Below are positions 10,745 through 18,979 of a stretch of 64,000 nucleotides of DNA, in pieces. The notes below the pieces were generated by a model that made no database searches, had not been told where the DNA came from, and saw only the letters and a list, made by a program, of their open reading frames with translations. The position numbers and the translations under genes were made by a program. The stretch is from Kitasatospora papulosa (lineage in GTDB: Bacteria; Actinomycetota; Actinomycetes; Streptomycetales; Streptomycetaceae), in NCBI RefSeq assembly GCF_000717245.1, contig NZ_JNYQ01000002.1, positions 585,880-649,879 of the forward strand, written 5' to 3'. The stretch's first letter is position 1; every line of letters begins with the position of its first letter.

Positions 10745-10837
10745 TCAGGCGCAGCGACAGAGAGCGCTCGCGACACGTCCCAGATCGACGTGGCGGCGCT
10801 CCACGAGCGTGACCGTACGGTCACCGGGGGGCTGCAT
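10745..10837 (-). CDS. Cysteine-attenuation-type leader peptide
   Basis: A 30-codon ORF, MQPPGDRTVTLVERRHV then DLGRVASALCRCA. It fits the actinobacterial sulfur-gene leader-peptide pattern RxxHxDLxRxxxxxC (here ERRHVDLGRVASALC), with two Cys codons (UGU, UGC) just before the stop. Such leaders are known upstream of sulfur-assimilation and sulfur-scavenging genes, where ribosome stalling at Cys codons senses cysteine supply. Its stop is 196 bases from the sulfatase start, on the same strand, with no gene between. It is too short for normal ORF detection. Confidence 0.82.
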   Translation of the reverse strand: MQPPGDRTVTLVERRHVDLGRVASALCRCA

Positions 10838-11359
10838 GGGGAAGGAGCCTGCCAACGGGGCATGGGCCTGTCAACGGTGGTCTCGGACTGCGGACAACCG
10901 GCCCCGCGTGCCTCCGGATCCGCCCCGAAGGCCTCCGGAGCCGACGTGGTCGCGATGCGGGCCGGCCGGCCCGGCCGGACCGAACGGGGCCGGCGGGAAC
11001 CCGCTGAGCGCCCCGCGAGGGCCTTCGCAGGGGTCCGGCGGTGTGAGGCTCGCCACGAAACGAGCGTTCGGCCACGCCCCGCCCACGGGGTCGGCCCGGC
11101 TCACCGAGGGCCACGGCCGGGGCGATTCCGGTGCGGGGGTGCCTACTTGCCGGACCGGCCGGTAACCGCCCGTCATCCCGGGCATCGGCGGCCCGGAGGC
11201 CTTCCGCGCCGACGCGCGCCCTCCGCCCATGATCACCCGCAGTGACCGTCCGACCTCGGCCCGGGCCGTCGCGGGGAGCGCTCCCTCGCCCCGTCACGGG
11301 TGCCGGCCGGGCTGTCACCCAATTCGGACCGGTGGTCGATCTCCCCTACACTCGGTGGC
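10838..11359. promoter_or_regulatory. Intergenic region with a probable leaderless purF promoter
   Basis: 522 bases without a convincing gene separate the sulfatase leader from purF; open frames here show no domain or start signal. The left part must hold the sulfatase promoter. At the right end TACACT (11347-11352) is a good -10 box, with the weak TTCGGA (11323-11328) upstream at 18-base spacing. Transcription would start at about 11359-11360, exactly at the purF GTG, so purF mRNA is probably leaderless. Confidence 0.45.
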
Positions 11360-12886
11360 GTGCCTCGTGGTGATGGACGACTCAACCACGACCTGCTCCC
11401 CGGAGAGAAAGGCCCCCAGGACGCTTGCGGCGTCTTCGGTGTCTGGGCTCCGGGTGAAGAGGTCGCCAAGCTCACCTATTTCGGACTGTATGCCCTGCAG
11501 CACCGTGGACAGGAGTCCGCGGGCATCGCAGTGAGCAACGGGTCCCAGATCCTGGTCTTCAAGGACATGGGACTGGTCTCGCAGGTCTTCGACGAAACGT
11601 CTCTGGGATCGCTCCAGGGCCATATCGCGGTCGGTCATGCCCGCTACTCCACCACCGGTGCCTCGGTGTGGGAGAACGCGCAGCCGACATTCCGTGCCAC
11701 CGCGCACGGCTCGATCGCCCTGGGTCACAACGGCAACCTGGTCAACACGGCCCAGCTCGCCGAGATGGTCGCCGACCTTCCTCGCAAGGACGGCCGTGCC
11801 ACCCAGGTCGCGGCGACGAACGACACCGATCTGGTGACCGCTCTGCTCGCCGGCCAGAGAGACGACGACGACAAGCCGCTCACCATCGAGGAGGCCGCCG
11901 CCAAGGTGCTTCCCGAGGTCAAGGGCGCCTTCTCGCTCGTCTTCATGGACGAGCACACGCTCTACGCGGCCCGTGACCCGCAGGGCATCCGCCCGCTGGT
12001 CCTCGGCCGCCTCGAGCGTGGCTGGGTGGTGGCCTCCGAGTCCGCCGCCCTGGACATCTGCGGTGCCAGCTACGTCCGCGAGATCGAGCCGGGCGAGCTC
12101 GTCGCCATCGACGAGAACGGCCTGCGCACCTCCCGCTTCGCAGAAGCGAAGCCCAAGGGCTGTGTCTTCGAGTACGTCTACCTGGCCCGCCCCGACACCG
12201 ACATCGCCGGTCGGAACGTCTATCTCTCGCGTGTGGAGATGGGCCGGAAGCTGGCGGCCGAGGCCCCCGTCGACGCCGATCTGGTCATAGCGACGCCGGA
12301 ATCGGGGACCCCCGCGGCCATCGGTTACGCGGAGGCGAGCGGAATTCCGTTCGGATCCGGTCTGGTCAAGAACGCCTACGTCGGCCGGACCTTCATCCAG
12401 CCCTCGCAGACCATTCGCCAGCTGGGCATCCGGCTGAAGCTCAATCCCCTCAAGGAAGTCATCAAGGGCAAGCGCCTGGTGGTCGTCGACGACTCGATCG
12501 TCCGCGGCAACACCCAGCGCGCCCTGGTGAGGATGCTCCGTGAGGCGGGTGCCGCCGAGATCCACATCCGGATCTCCTCCCCGCCCGTGAAGTGGCCCTG
12601 CTTCTTCGGCATCGACTTCGCGACGCGTGCCGAGCTGATCGCCAACGGCATGTCCGTGGACGAGATCGGCACCTCCATGGGGGCCGACTCCCTCGCGTAC
12701 ATCTCGCTCGACGCGATGGTCGAGGCGACGACGATCGCCAAGCCGAACCTGTGCCGCGCCTGCTTCGACGGCGAATACCCGATGGAGCTCCCGGACCCGG
12801 AACTGCTCGGCAAGCAGCTGCTGGAGACCGAGCTGGCGGCCGGCCCCGCCGCGACCGCGGCGGCGGACGCGCTGCGTCGTCCGTGA
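11360..12886 (+). CDS. purF: Amidophosphoribosyltransferase
   Basis: A 508-residue enzyme for the committed step of purine synthesis (PRPP + glutamine to phosphoribosylamine). The N-terminal Ntn-hydrolase glutaminase has its catalytic Cys at residue 23 (DACGVFG), so a propeptide of about 22 residues must be removed. The C-terminal phosphoribosyltransferase domain carries VVVDDSIVRGNT. Cysteines in KWPCFFGIDF and NLCRACFDGEYP are typical of the Fe-S-containing B. subtilis type. The GTG at 11360 gives MPRGDGRLNHDLLPGEKG; an upstream ATG at 11300 would overlap the promoter. Confidence 0.97.
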   Translation: MPRGDGRLNHDLLPGEKGPQDACGVFGVWAPGEEVAKLTYFGLYALQHRGQESAGIAVSNGSQILVFKDMGLVSQVFDETSLGSLQGHIAVGHARYSTTGASVWENAQPTFRATAHGSIALGHNGNLVNTAQLAEMVADLPRKDGRATQVAATNDTDLVTALLAGQRDDDDKPLTIEEAAAKVLPEVKGAFSLVFMDEHTLYAARDPQGIRPLVLGRLERGWVVASESAALDICGASYVREIEPGELVAIDENGLRTSRFAEAKPKGCVFEYVYLARPDTDIAGRNVYLSRVEMGRKLAAEAPVDADLVIATPESGTPAAIGYAEASGIPFGSGLVKNAYVGRTFIQPSQTIRQLGIRLKLNPLKEVIKGKRLVVVDDSIVRGNTQRALVRMLREAGAAEIHIRISSPPVKWPCFFGIDFATRAELIANGMSVDEIGTSMGADSLAYISLDAMVEATTIAKPNLCRACFDGEYPMELPDPELLGKQLLETELAAGPAATAAADALRRP

Positions 12887-12946
12887 CCCGGACCGACCGG
12901 CTGCCTCCCCACCAGCCCCGTATTCCCACACGAAAGATCCCGGGCC

Positions 12947-14020
12947 ATGTCTGAGACAACAGGTGCTTCCTACGCTGCGGCGGGCGTCGACATCGAAGCC
13001 GGTGACCGCGCCGTCGAGCTGATGAAGGAGTGGGTGAAGAAGACGCAGCGCCCCGAGGTCGCGGGCCTCGGCGGCCTCGGCGGTTTCGCCGGCCTCTTCG
13101 ACGCCTCGGCACTCAAGCGTTACGAGCGCCCGCTGCTCGCCTCCGCCACCGACGGCGTCGGCACGAAGGTCGACCTGGCCCGGCAGATGGGCGTCTACGA
13201 CACCATCGGGCACGACCTCGTCGGCATGGTGGTCGACGACCTGGTCGTCTGCGGCGCGGAGCCGCTCTTCATGACCGACTACATCTGCGTGGGCAAGGTG
13301 CACCCCGAGCGTGTCGCGGCCATCGTGAAGGGCATCGCCGAGGGCTGCGTCCTCGCCGGCTGCGCCCTGGTCGGCGGAGAGACGGCCGAGCACCCGGGCC
13401 TGCTGGGTCCGGACGACTTCGACGTCGCGGGTGCCGGTACCGGTGTGGTCGAAGCCGACCTCCTGCTGGGCCCGGACCGTATCCGTAAGGGTGACGCCGT
13501 GATCGCCATGGCGTCGTCCGGTCTTCACTCGAACGGGTACTCGCTCGTGCGCCACGTGGTCTTCGACCGGGCCGGGTGGACCCTGGACCGGCAGGTCGAG
13601 GAGTTCGGCAGGACGCTCGGCGAGGAGCTCCTGGAGCCCACCAGGATCTACTCCCTGGACTGCCTGGCACTGACCCGCACGACCGAGGTGCACGGCTTCA
13701 GCCATGTCACCGGCGGTGGTCTGGCCAACAACCTGGCCCGGGTGATCCCGGACGCCCTGCACGCCACGGTCGACCGTTCCACGTGGACGCCCGGCGCCGT
13801 GTTCGACCTGGTCGGCAAGGCCGGACAGGTCGAACAGCTGGAGCTGGAGAAGACGCTCAACATGGGCGTCGGCATGATCGCCGTCGTCCCCGCCGACTCG
13901 GTGGACGCGGCCCTGACGACGCTGGCCGACCGGGGTGTCGACTCCTGGGTCGCCGGTGAGATCACCGAGCGCGGCGACCACACCACGGGCGCCGAGCTGA
14001 CCGGCAGCTACGCACGGTAG
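12947..14020 (+). CDS. purM: Phosphoribosylformylglycinamidine cyclo-ligase (AIR synthetase)
   Basis: A 357-residue enzyme converting FGAM to AIR, the step after PurSQL. Typical motifs are LLASATDGVGTKVDLA, VNDLVV-like MVVDDLVVCGAEPLFMTDY, GGETAEHPG and HVTGGGLANNLARV. It lies 60 bases downstream of purF in the same direction and is probably co-transcribed. Two hairpins follow it. Confidence 0.97.
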   Translation: MSETTGASYAAAGVDIEAGDRAVELMKEWVKKTQRPEVAGLGGLGGFAGLFDASALKRYERPLLASATDGVGTKVDLARQMGVYDTIGHDLVGMVVDDLVVCGAEPLFMTDYICVGKVHPERVAAIVKGIAEGCVLAGCALVGGETAEHPGLLGPDDFDVAGAGTGVVEADLLLGPDRIRKGDAVIAMASSGLHSNGYSLVRHVVFDRAGWTLDRQVEEFGRTLGEELLEPTRIYSLDCLALTRTTEVHGFSHVTGGGLANNLARVIPDALHATVDRSTWTPGAVFDLVGKAGQVEQLELEKTLNMGVGMIAVVPADSVDAALTTLADRGVDSWVAGEITERGDHTTGAELTGSYAR

Positions 14021-14030
14021 GACGCCAAGA

Positions 14031-14061
14031 CCGCCGGTCCGGCACACCACCGGACCGGCGG
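14031..14061 (+). terminator. First hairpin after purM
   Basis: CCGCCGGTCCGG and CCGGACCGGCGG enclose CACACCA, 10 bases after the purM stop. Confidence 0.7.
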
Positions 14062-14105
14062 AAACGCGACGCGGGGGCGTCGCGCGGGCGCCCCGGGTCC
14101 GGACA

Positions 14106-14147
14106 ACACAGAACCCGGTCCGGGCGGGCCCGGACCGGGTTCTGTGT
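14106..14147. terminator. Strong bidirectional terminator between purM and the DUF3073 gene
   Basis: Perfect 19-base arms ACACAGAACCCGGTCCGGG and its complement around a 4-base loop lie between two convergent genes. Each direction ends the stem with a TTCTGTGT-like run. Confidence 0.85.
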
Positions 14148-14157
14148 CAGCGCGAGG

Positions 14158-14415
14158 TCAAGCGCCGCGGCGCTGTGACGACGGACCGGACTGGTCGTCC
14201 TCGTCCGCGTCCTCGTCGTCGTTGTACAGATCCGCGTACTGTGCGTACGGGTCATCTTCCTCGTCGTCGTCCTCGAACGGCTCGGCGTTCGGTGGTTGAC
14301 TCGAAGGCGATGCGCCCAGCTCATTGGCCAGACGCGACAGGTCAGTCCCGCCGCTGCTGTACTTCAGCTGGCGGGCGACCTTGGTCTGCTTGGCCTTTGC
14401 CCGGCCGCGCCCCAT
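14158..14415 (-). CDS. DUF3073 family small acidic protein
   Basis: An 85-residue conserved actinobacterial protein with a basic head and an acidic tail. The head MGRGRAKAKQTKVARQLKYSS is the DUF3073 signature. The tail has runs such as EDDDEEDD and NDDEDADEDD and is probably disordered. ATG 14415 is chosen because the family starts MGRGRAKAKQ; the frame upstream is unconserved. Position next to purM agrees with recalled S. coelicolor order. Function unknown. Confidence 0.9.
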   Translation of the reverse strand: MGRGRAKAKQTKVARQLKYSSGGTDLSRLANELGASPSSQPPNAEPFEDDDEEDDPYAQYADLYNDDEDADEDDQSGPSSQRRGA

Positions 14416-14757
14416 GGCTCGACCCCCTCGGTGACGGGGCTCGACGGCCCCAGAGTCTTGACACGCGTTCATGTTTCAGGACGGACTCCCAGCTGAGAGA
14501 CCGCGCCCGTGGCTTTAACGGTACCTGCTTCCTTGGCCATACGGTACGCCGCCCGCATCACGTGCCGCTGCGCAGGACCGAAGAGGAGCCCGTCCTCGCT
14601 GGTCAACCCTGATTTTAACCTCTTGTGGACGGGCGACCCGCCGACCGGAGTGAGTCTTGTCTCCTTACGGGCCGTCGGCCGCCTCCCGCCCGTGCCGGCC
14701 CCCGCCACGGGGCTCGCTCACAGCTCGGTGACGGGTACCGGACATCTCGGCGACGTG
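14416..14757. other. Intergenic region, possible 45-codon ORF
   Basis: 342 bases between two minus-strand genes (vdh upstream, DUF3073 downstream). A short minus-strand frame at 14469-14606, TTG start, reads SEDGLLFGPAQRHVMRAAYRMAKEAG in its better part. Its third-position GC falls off towards the end, so coding is doubtful. Otherwise the stretch supplies the DUF3073 promoter; an AT-rich patch (GATTTTAACC, about 14611) may be part of it. Confidence 0.3.
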
Positions 14758-15849
14758 TCAGGGGCGACGGGCATCCGCCATCCGCTGCTCCGCGATCCGG
14801 TCGGCCGCCGCAGCCGGCGGAATCCCATCAGCCTTCGCACGTGCGAATATGGCCAGCGTGGTGTCGAAGATCTTCGTCGCCTTCGCCTTGCACCGGTCGA
14901 AGTCGAAACCGTTCAGTTCGTCGGCGACCTGGATGACGCCACCGGCGTTCACCACGTAGTCCGGTGCGTACAGAACCGATCGGTCGGCCAGGTCCTTCTC
15001 GACGCCCGGGTGGGCGAGCTGGTTGTTGGCCGCGCCGCACACCACCTTGGCGGTGAGCACCGGCACGGTCTCGTCGTTCAGCGCGCCGCCGAGCGCGCAC
15101 GGGGCGTAGATGTCGAGCCCCTCGGTGCGGATCAGGGCGTCGGTGTCTGCGGCGACGGAGACCTCGGGGTGCAGGTCGGTGATCCTGCGTACCGACTCCT
15201 CGCGCACGTCCGTCACGACGACCTCGGCACCGTCGCTCAGCAGGTGCTGGACCAGGTGGTGGCCGACCTTGCCCACGCCCGCGACACCGACCTTGCGACC
15301 GCGCAGTGTCGGGTCTCCCCAGAGGTGCTGGGCGGAGGCCCGCATCCCCTGGAAGACGCCGAACGCGGTGAGGACGGAGGAGTCGCCGGCGCCGCCGTTC
15401 TCGGGGGAGCGGCCGGTGGTCCAGCGGCACTCACGGGCGACCACGTCCATGTCGGCGACGTAGGTGCCGACATCACAGGCGGTCACGTAGCGTCCGCCGA
15501 GGGAGGCCACGAACCGGCCGTAGGCCAGGAGCAGTTCCTCGGTCTTGACCAGGGCGGGGTCGCCGATGATCACGGCCTTGCCGCCACCGTGGTCGAGACC
15601 GGCCATGGCGTTCTTGTAGGACATGCCGCGCGACAGGTTCAGCGCGTCCGCGACGGCCTCCTCCTCGGAGGCGTAGGGGTAGAAGCGGGTCCCGCCGAGG
15701 GCCGGGCCCAGGGCGGTGGAGTGGAGGGCGATCACGGCCTTGAGACCGCTGGCGCGGTCCTGGCAGATCACGACCTGCTCGTGGCCGCCCTGATCCGAGT
15801 GGAACAGGGTGCGGAGCACGTCGACGGGCACGCCGGTCACATCGGTCAC
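14758..15849 (-). CDS. vdh: Valine (branched-chain amino acid) dehydrogenase
   Basis: A 363-residue NAD-dependent Glu/Leu/Phe/Val dehydrogenase. It deaminates valine and other branched-chain amino acids, feeding acyl-CoA precursors for polyketides. The catalytic Lys loop GLDHGGGKAVIIGDP, the substrate region DVGTYVADMDVVA and the Rossmann motif GVAGVGKVG are all intact. GTG 15849 gives VTDVTGVPVDVLRTLFHS, like known Streptomyces Vdh, with GGGAG about 11 bases upstream; the much longer upstream frame is spurious. Divergent from the next gene across 177 bases. Confidence 0.96.
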   Translation of the reverse strand: MTDVTGVPVDVLRTLFHSDQGGHEQVVICQDRASGLKAVIALHSTALGPALGGTRFYPYASEEEAVADALNLSRGMSYKNAMAGLDHGGGKAVIIGDPALVKTEELLLAYGRFVASLGGRYVTACDVGTYVADMDVVARECRWTTGRSPENGGAGDSSVLTAFGVFQGMRASAQHLWGDPTLRGRKVGVAGVGKVGHHLVQHLLSDGAEVVVTDVREESVRRITDLHPEVSVAADTDALIRTEGLDIYAPCALGGALNDETVPVLTAKVVCGAANNQLAHPGVEKDLADRSVLYAPDYVVNAGGVIQVADELNGFDFDRCKAKATKIFDTTLAIFARAKADGIPPAAAADRIAEQRMADARRP

Positions 15850-16026
15850 TGTGGTGACTCCCAAGTACGAAGCGGCGGAAGACCCTCCTGAAGGTGGGGA
15901 GGGTCCCGGACCGACCGGCACCCGGCCGGTCGACTGGGCAAGAGCGTAAGTCCTCGTGACGGGTAGATCTGTTCCCCTCCCCGGCATCACCCCCCTGTGG
16001 AGTACGGCCGTGACACGATCTACCGC

Positions 16027-16869
16027 ATGTCGGTGGTGTCTTCGGTGCTCGTCCCTTACGCGTCCTACCTGCGGGTGTACGAGCCGCTCGCCGCCTTCGG
16101 TGAACCCGAGCGGGGTCACTGGACGCGCTACGCCCGGCGCGTGGACCTCCCCACGGCCCAGGACGAACTGCGCGGCTCGCTGGCCGGCCTGGTCCCCACC
16201 CCTCCGGTGGCGGTTCCGGTGCACGAGAGCGGGGACGCCTTCGTCGCGGTGGTCGACGGGGCGATCGTCGTCTGCCCGTGGCGGACCCGGATGCGCGGGT
16301 GGCTGGCAATGAGTGAACTGGGGGGTCTGTTTCCAGCCACTGTGCTGGACGCGGTGCTGCCTCCGGTGGTGCGGGGCCAGGCGACGGCGGACTACGAACG
16401 GTGGGCCGAGCGGAACCCCGACGCACGCCCCTGGATCCGGACCACGGTGTGGCACGTGCCGGTGCGCTGGTTCGTGCTGTTCGACGACGAGGAACGGGAG
16501 TGCGTGACCGACGGTGGCGCGGAGGGCCGGATGCTGCGCTACCGGACCCCGATGGTGCAGGCACGGCGCAGGCTGGCCAGAGCGCTGCGGACCCTGCGGG
16601 AGACCGTGGACGAAGGGCCGCTGACCGAGGGGCTGGTGGAGGTCGGGCGCTGGCTGGAGGAGTTCCACCCGCGCGCCATGGTCGAGTTGGACTACGGCGG
16701 CCTGGTGCACGCCCTGAGCTCCGAGCGGCTCGCGGGTGACCGGTCGGCCGCGGACGTGGCCGAGGGCATCGCGGCGCTGCGTTCCGGGGACCACGACGCG
16801 GCGGGTGTCGCCTACGGGCGTCTCGCCGAACGATGGCGAGCGGTACGCGACCTACAATCCTCCAACTAG
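16027..16869 (+). CDS. Conserved Streptomyces hypothetical protein
   Basis: A 280-residue soluble protein without signal peptide or clear transmembrane helix, conserved (from memory) between vdh and bldC in Streptomyces. It starts MSVVSSVLVPYASYLRVYEPLAAF and contains a tryptophan-rich middle (TTVWHVPVRWFVLFDDEERE) and a helical C-terminal half (ARRRLARALRTLRETVD, WLEEFHPRAMVELDYGGL). No catalytic motif is visible. ATG 16027 lies at the expected distance from the divergent vdh promoter region. Confidence 0.85.
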   Translation: MSVVSSVLVPYASYLRVYEPLAAFGEPERGHWTRYARRVDLPTAQDELRGSLAGLVPTPPVAVPVHESGDAFVAVVDGAIVVCPWRTRMRGWLAMSELGGLFPATVLDAVLPPVVRGQATADYERWAERNPDARPWIRTTVWHVPVRWFVLFDDEERECVTDGGAEGRMLRYRTPMVQARRRLARALRTLRETVDEGPLTEGLVEVGRWLEEFHPRAMVELDYGGLVHALSSERLAGDRSAADVAEGIAALRSGDHDAAGVAYGRLAERWRAVRDLQSSN

Positions 16870-17530
16870 CCCGAAGCGGTGCCAATGGCGACGCATCGGA
16901 GCATAGAGGTGCTATCAGCAGGGAAGAGACATCCTGTGAGGTGTCCGACATCCAGCGGCACCGAGGGAGTCCGGCGGAGGTGAACGGAGATGTCCTGAGG
17001 GCAACTGACGGGCCGTGAACCAGAGCCAGGTGTGACGCGTGTGACAGGCGGGGCGAGAATCGGTAGTTGGGGCGTTGGGACCTACGTCCCGAACCGGGCC
17101 TTTGCCTCAAGCGTGACGGACAGCACTAACGGGGCCCTTGCGCCCTTCCCTACTCCTCATGCCAAAATAGGACAAGGAGTCCGGGGAGGACTCTGTCCGT
17201 CCAACTATGGGCGGAATGCTCAGCATTGCACGCTATGGGGGGTCTGATGACTTCTGGTGACTCCTGATTGTCCTGTGACTGATCGTTACTGGGGCGTGAC
17301 TGTCCGCTATGGCATGGTCCATCGGCTTCCGTCGCTGATGAACACCTGGGAGGGCAATTCCATCGGTTTGGCCGACGTGGCTGGACGGATGGTGTAGTTG
17401 TAGTGCCGAGGACAAGCCGTTCGTCCTATAACCGACTCGGCCCGCGTCCGCCATTTCGGGCAACGCGGGTCAAGGTGCAGAATTTAGAGGAAAGAACCGA
17501 GAAGGTTCGGTTCTCCCGAGGAGGCCGCTC
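16870..17530 (+). promoter_or_regulatory. Long bldC upstream region
   Basis: 661 bases without a credible gene. It contains a strong stem-loop (17170-17198), a small hairpin AATGC/GCATT (about 17216-17228) and a TATAAC -10-like box at 17427-17432, whose -35 is unclear. Base composition is less GC-rich than neighbouring genes, as expected for a promoter and a structured leader. The bldC ribosome binding site GAGGAGG is 7 bases before the ATG. Confidence 0.45.
17170..17198 (+). terminator. Stem-loop upstream of bldC
   Basis: GAGTCC and GGACTC pair around GGGGA, and outside a 2-base bulge GGACA pairs with TGTCC. It lies 300 bases after the stop of the preceding gene and 330 bases before bldC. 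It could terminate readthrough from upstream or fold in a bldC leader. Confidence 0.45.
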
Positions 17531-17737
17531 ATGACCGCTCGCACCCCTGATGCCGAGCCGCTGCTGACCCCGGCTGAGGTCGCCACGATGTTCCGCGTGG
17601 ACCCGAAGACGGTCACCCGTTGGGCGAAGGCTGGCAAGCTCACGTCCATCCGTACGCTCGGTGGACATCGCCGGTACCGCGAGGCAGAGGTCCGCGCACT
17701 GCTTGCGGGTATTCCGCAGCAGCGCAGCGAGGCCTGA
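17531..17737 (+). CDS. bldC: BldC developmental regulator
   Basis: A 68-residue MerR-like DNA-binding protein without an effector domain, which binds DNA cooperatively on direct repeats and holds back entry into sporulation. The winged helix-turn-helix reads LLTPAEVATMFRVDPKTVTRWAKAGKL with wing TLGGHRRYRE. Length, sequence and position between the SCO4090-like gene and hrpA fit BldC. Strong Shine-Dalgarno GAGGAGG precedes the ATG, and a T-tailed terminator lies downstream. Confidence 0.97.
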   Translation: MTARTPDAEPLLTPAEVATMFRVDPKTVTRWAKAGKLTSIRTLGGHRRYREAEVRALLAGIPQQRSEA

Positions 17738-17869
17738 CACACCCCTGTCGCCGCAGCCACAACAGGGCGCCGAAGGGTCCCCCAACCCCCGGTGATCCCA
17801 CCCATAGCTCCACACGACGGGTGCCCGCCCCAACGGGCTCCATGCCTGTGACATGCGGGTACGTCGTTC

Positions 17870-17908
17870 GATCGCGCTGGACTCCGCCGGGTCCAGCGCG
17901 ATCTTTTT
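17870..17908 (+). terminator. Intrinsic terminator downstream of bldC
   Basis: GATCGCGCTGGAC pairs perfectly with GTCCAGCGCGATC around a 7-base loop and is followed by TTTTTG. It is one of the few classical U-tailed terminators in the window. Confidence 0.88.
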
Positions 17909-18272
17909 GTGTCCGGTGGGGAGTTCCGGACGGCATCCCGCCGATGCCCGCTGCGGGACCGGAGTCGCCTGGACGGTTCGCGTGGCCGCCCGAACCTCCC
18001 GACGGGTCGGTTTGCCGGGAGGGCGCGTGCGACTGTGGGCGGGGTTGTTCGGGCCTGTTCGCCCGGGTCCCTGACGTCGTGGGCCGGCTCGGGTGGAACG
18101 GTCCGGGATGTACTTCCGGGGCAGTGCAATTGCACATATTAAATTCGCCAGTTGTAGGAAGCGCGTAAAGTACCACCTGCGAAAAAATGTTTCGGTGACT
18201 CGCGTCACACCGGCGTGGTGCTGCCACCTATGAGCCTGTCACCGCACGGGGGCGGCTGGCTGCGGCAGATGG
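17909..18272. promoter_or_regulatory. Intergenic region with an AT-rich palindromic patch
   Basis: 364 bases after the bldC terminator and after the stop of the convergent CxxC-protein gene. No coding sequence is supported. At 18124-18135 lies the perfect palindrome GTGCAATTGCAC, followed by an AT-rich run (ATATTAAATTCG) and, at about 18194-18213, an imperfect GGTGAC/GTCAC dyad. It resembles a promoter or operator, but no recognisable gene starts here. Confidence 0.3.
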
Positions 18273-18644
18273 TCATGTCGCGGGGGGACTTTCGTCCCCG
18301 GGGTAAGGGTCGGGATGCCCCCGGGGGCCGTCCCCGGCGGGGTCCGGGCGGAGATCCTCGGCGGGCCCGGAGTCGGCCGTCCGGGGCCGGGTGGTGACGG
18401 GTGGGGCCCCGACGGCCCCCGCAGGGGCTCCGGAGGCCGTGTGCGGAGCCGGCGGCGGGTCGGCCGCATCGCCGGACTCCTCGGGCCTGTGCGGCTCCTG
18501 TGGGGCCGTCAGGGGCTCCATGGCGAGCCGCAGCAGGCGGTGGCAGATCGGACAGTGGCGGGTGAGGTGGCGGTAGCCGGAGGCGGCCGCCAGGTGGGCG
18601 CGCAGCAGCGCGCGGGTCTCGTGCCTTTCCGTGGGCGCAGGCAT
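18273..18644 (-). CDS. Small CxxC protein (DUF6274-like)
   Basis: A 123-residue protein. The conserved-looking N-terminal 45 residues, ERHETRALLRAHLAAASG then YRHLTRHCPICHRLLRLAMEP, contain one CPIC knuckle plus histidines, suggesting a single zinc site. The remaining two thirds are Pro/Ala/Gly-rich low complexity. I believe the head matches a Streptomyces family named DUF6274, but this is recollection. It is upstream of the tRNA-Asp terminator and on the same strand. Function unknown. Confidence 0.65.
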   Translation of the reverse strand: MPAPTERHETRALLRAHLAAASGYRHLTRHCPICHRLLRLAMEPLTAPQEPHRPEESGDAADPPPAPHTASGAPAGAVGAPPVTTRPRTADSGPAEDLRPDPAGDGPRGHPDPYPGDESPPAT

Positions 18645-18749
18645 GCGTGCGGCCTCCCCGTGGACCCGGCCGCCCGGCGTCGAGGGAAACAGGGGCGGAC
18701 TCCGTCCTTACGGAGTTACCCGCGCCGGGAGCGCGACGTCAAGACGCGC

Positions 18750-18780
18750 GAAAGCCCGGATCCAGGGGATCCGGGCTTTC
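18750..18780 (-). terminator. Terminator of the first tRNA-Asp
   Basis: GAAAGCCCGGATCC and GGATCCGGGCTTTC form a perfect stem with a 3-base loop just downstream of the tRNA on the minus strand. Confidence 0.8.
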
Positions 18781-18788
18781 GTCTACTG

Positions 18789-18863
18789 CGGTCCTGACGG
18801 GATTTGAACCCGCGGCCTCCACCTTGACAGGGTGGCGAGCACTCCAAACTGCTCCACAGGACC
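18789..18863 (-). tRNA. tRNA-Asp (GTC), copy 1
   Basis: Cloverleaf with acceptor GGTCCTG/CAGGACC. The anticodon stem CCACC/GGTGG carries loop CTGTCAA with anticodon GTC. It is identical to the copy at 24901-24975. CCA is not encoded. Confidence 0.96.
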
Positions 18864-18979
18864 TTGTTTTCGCTGCCTGCCTTGCGGCCTGCTGCGAAGC
18901 AAGACTGTACAGGAGGTCCGGCTGCCAGGTCGAACTCACTCGGAGTGCGGGTTCCGTTACAGCCCGGCGGGAGGTCCGC

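Noticed and set aside
14758..16794. A long N-terminal extension of valine dehydrogenase
   Set aside because: The frame is open through the divergent promoter and the neighbouring gene; the family length and ribosome binding site support a start at 15849.
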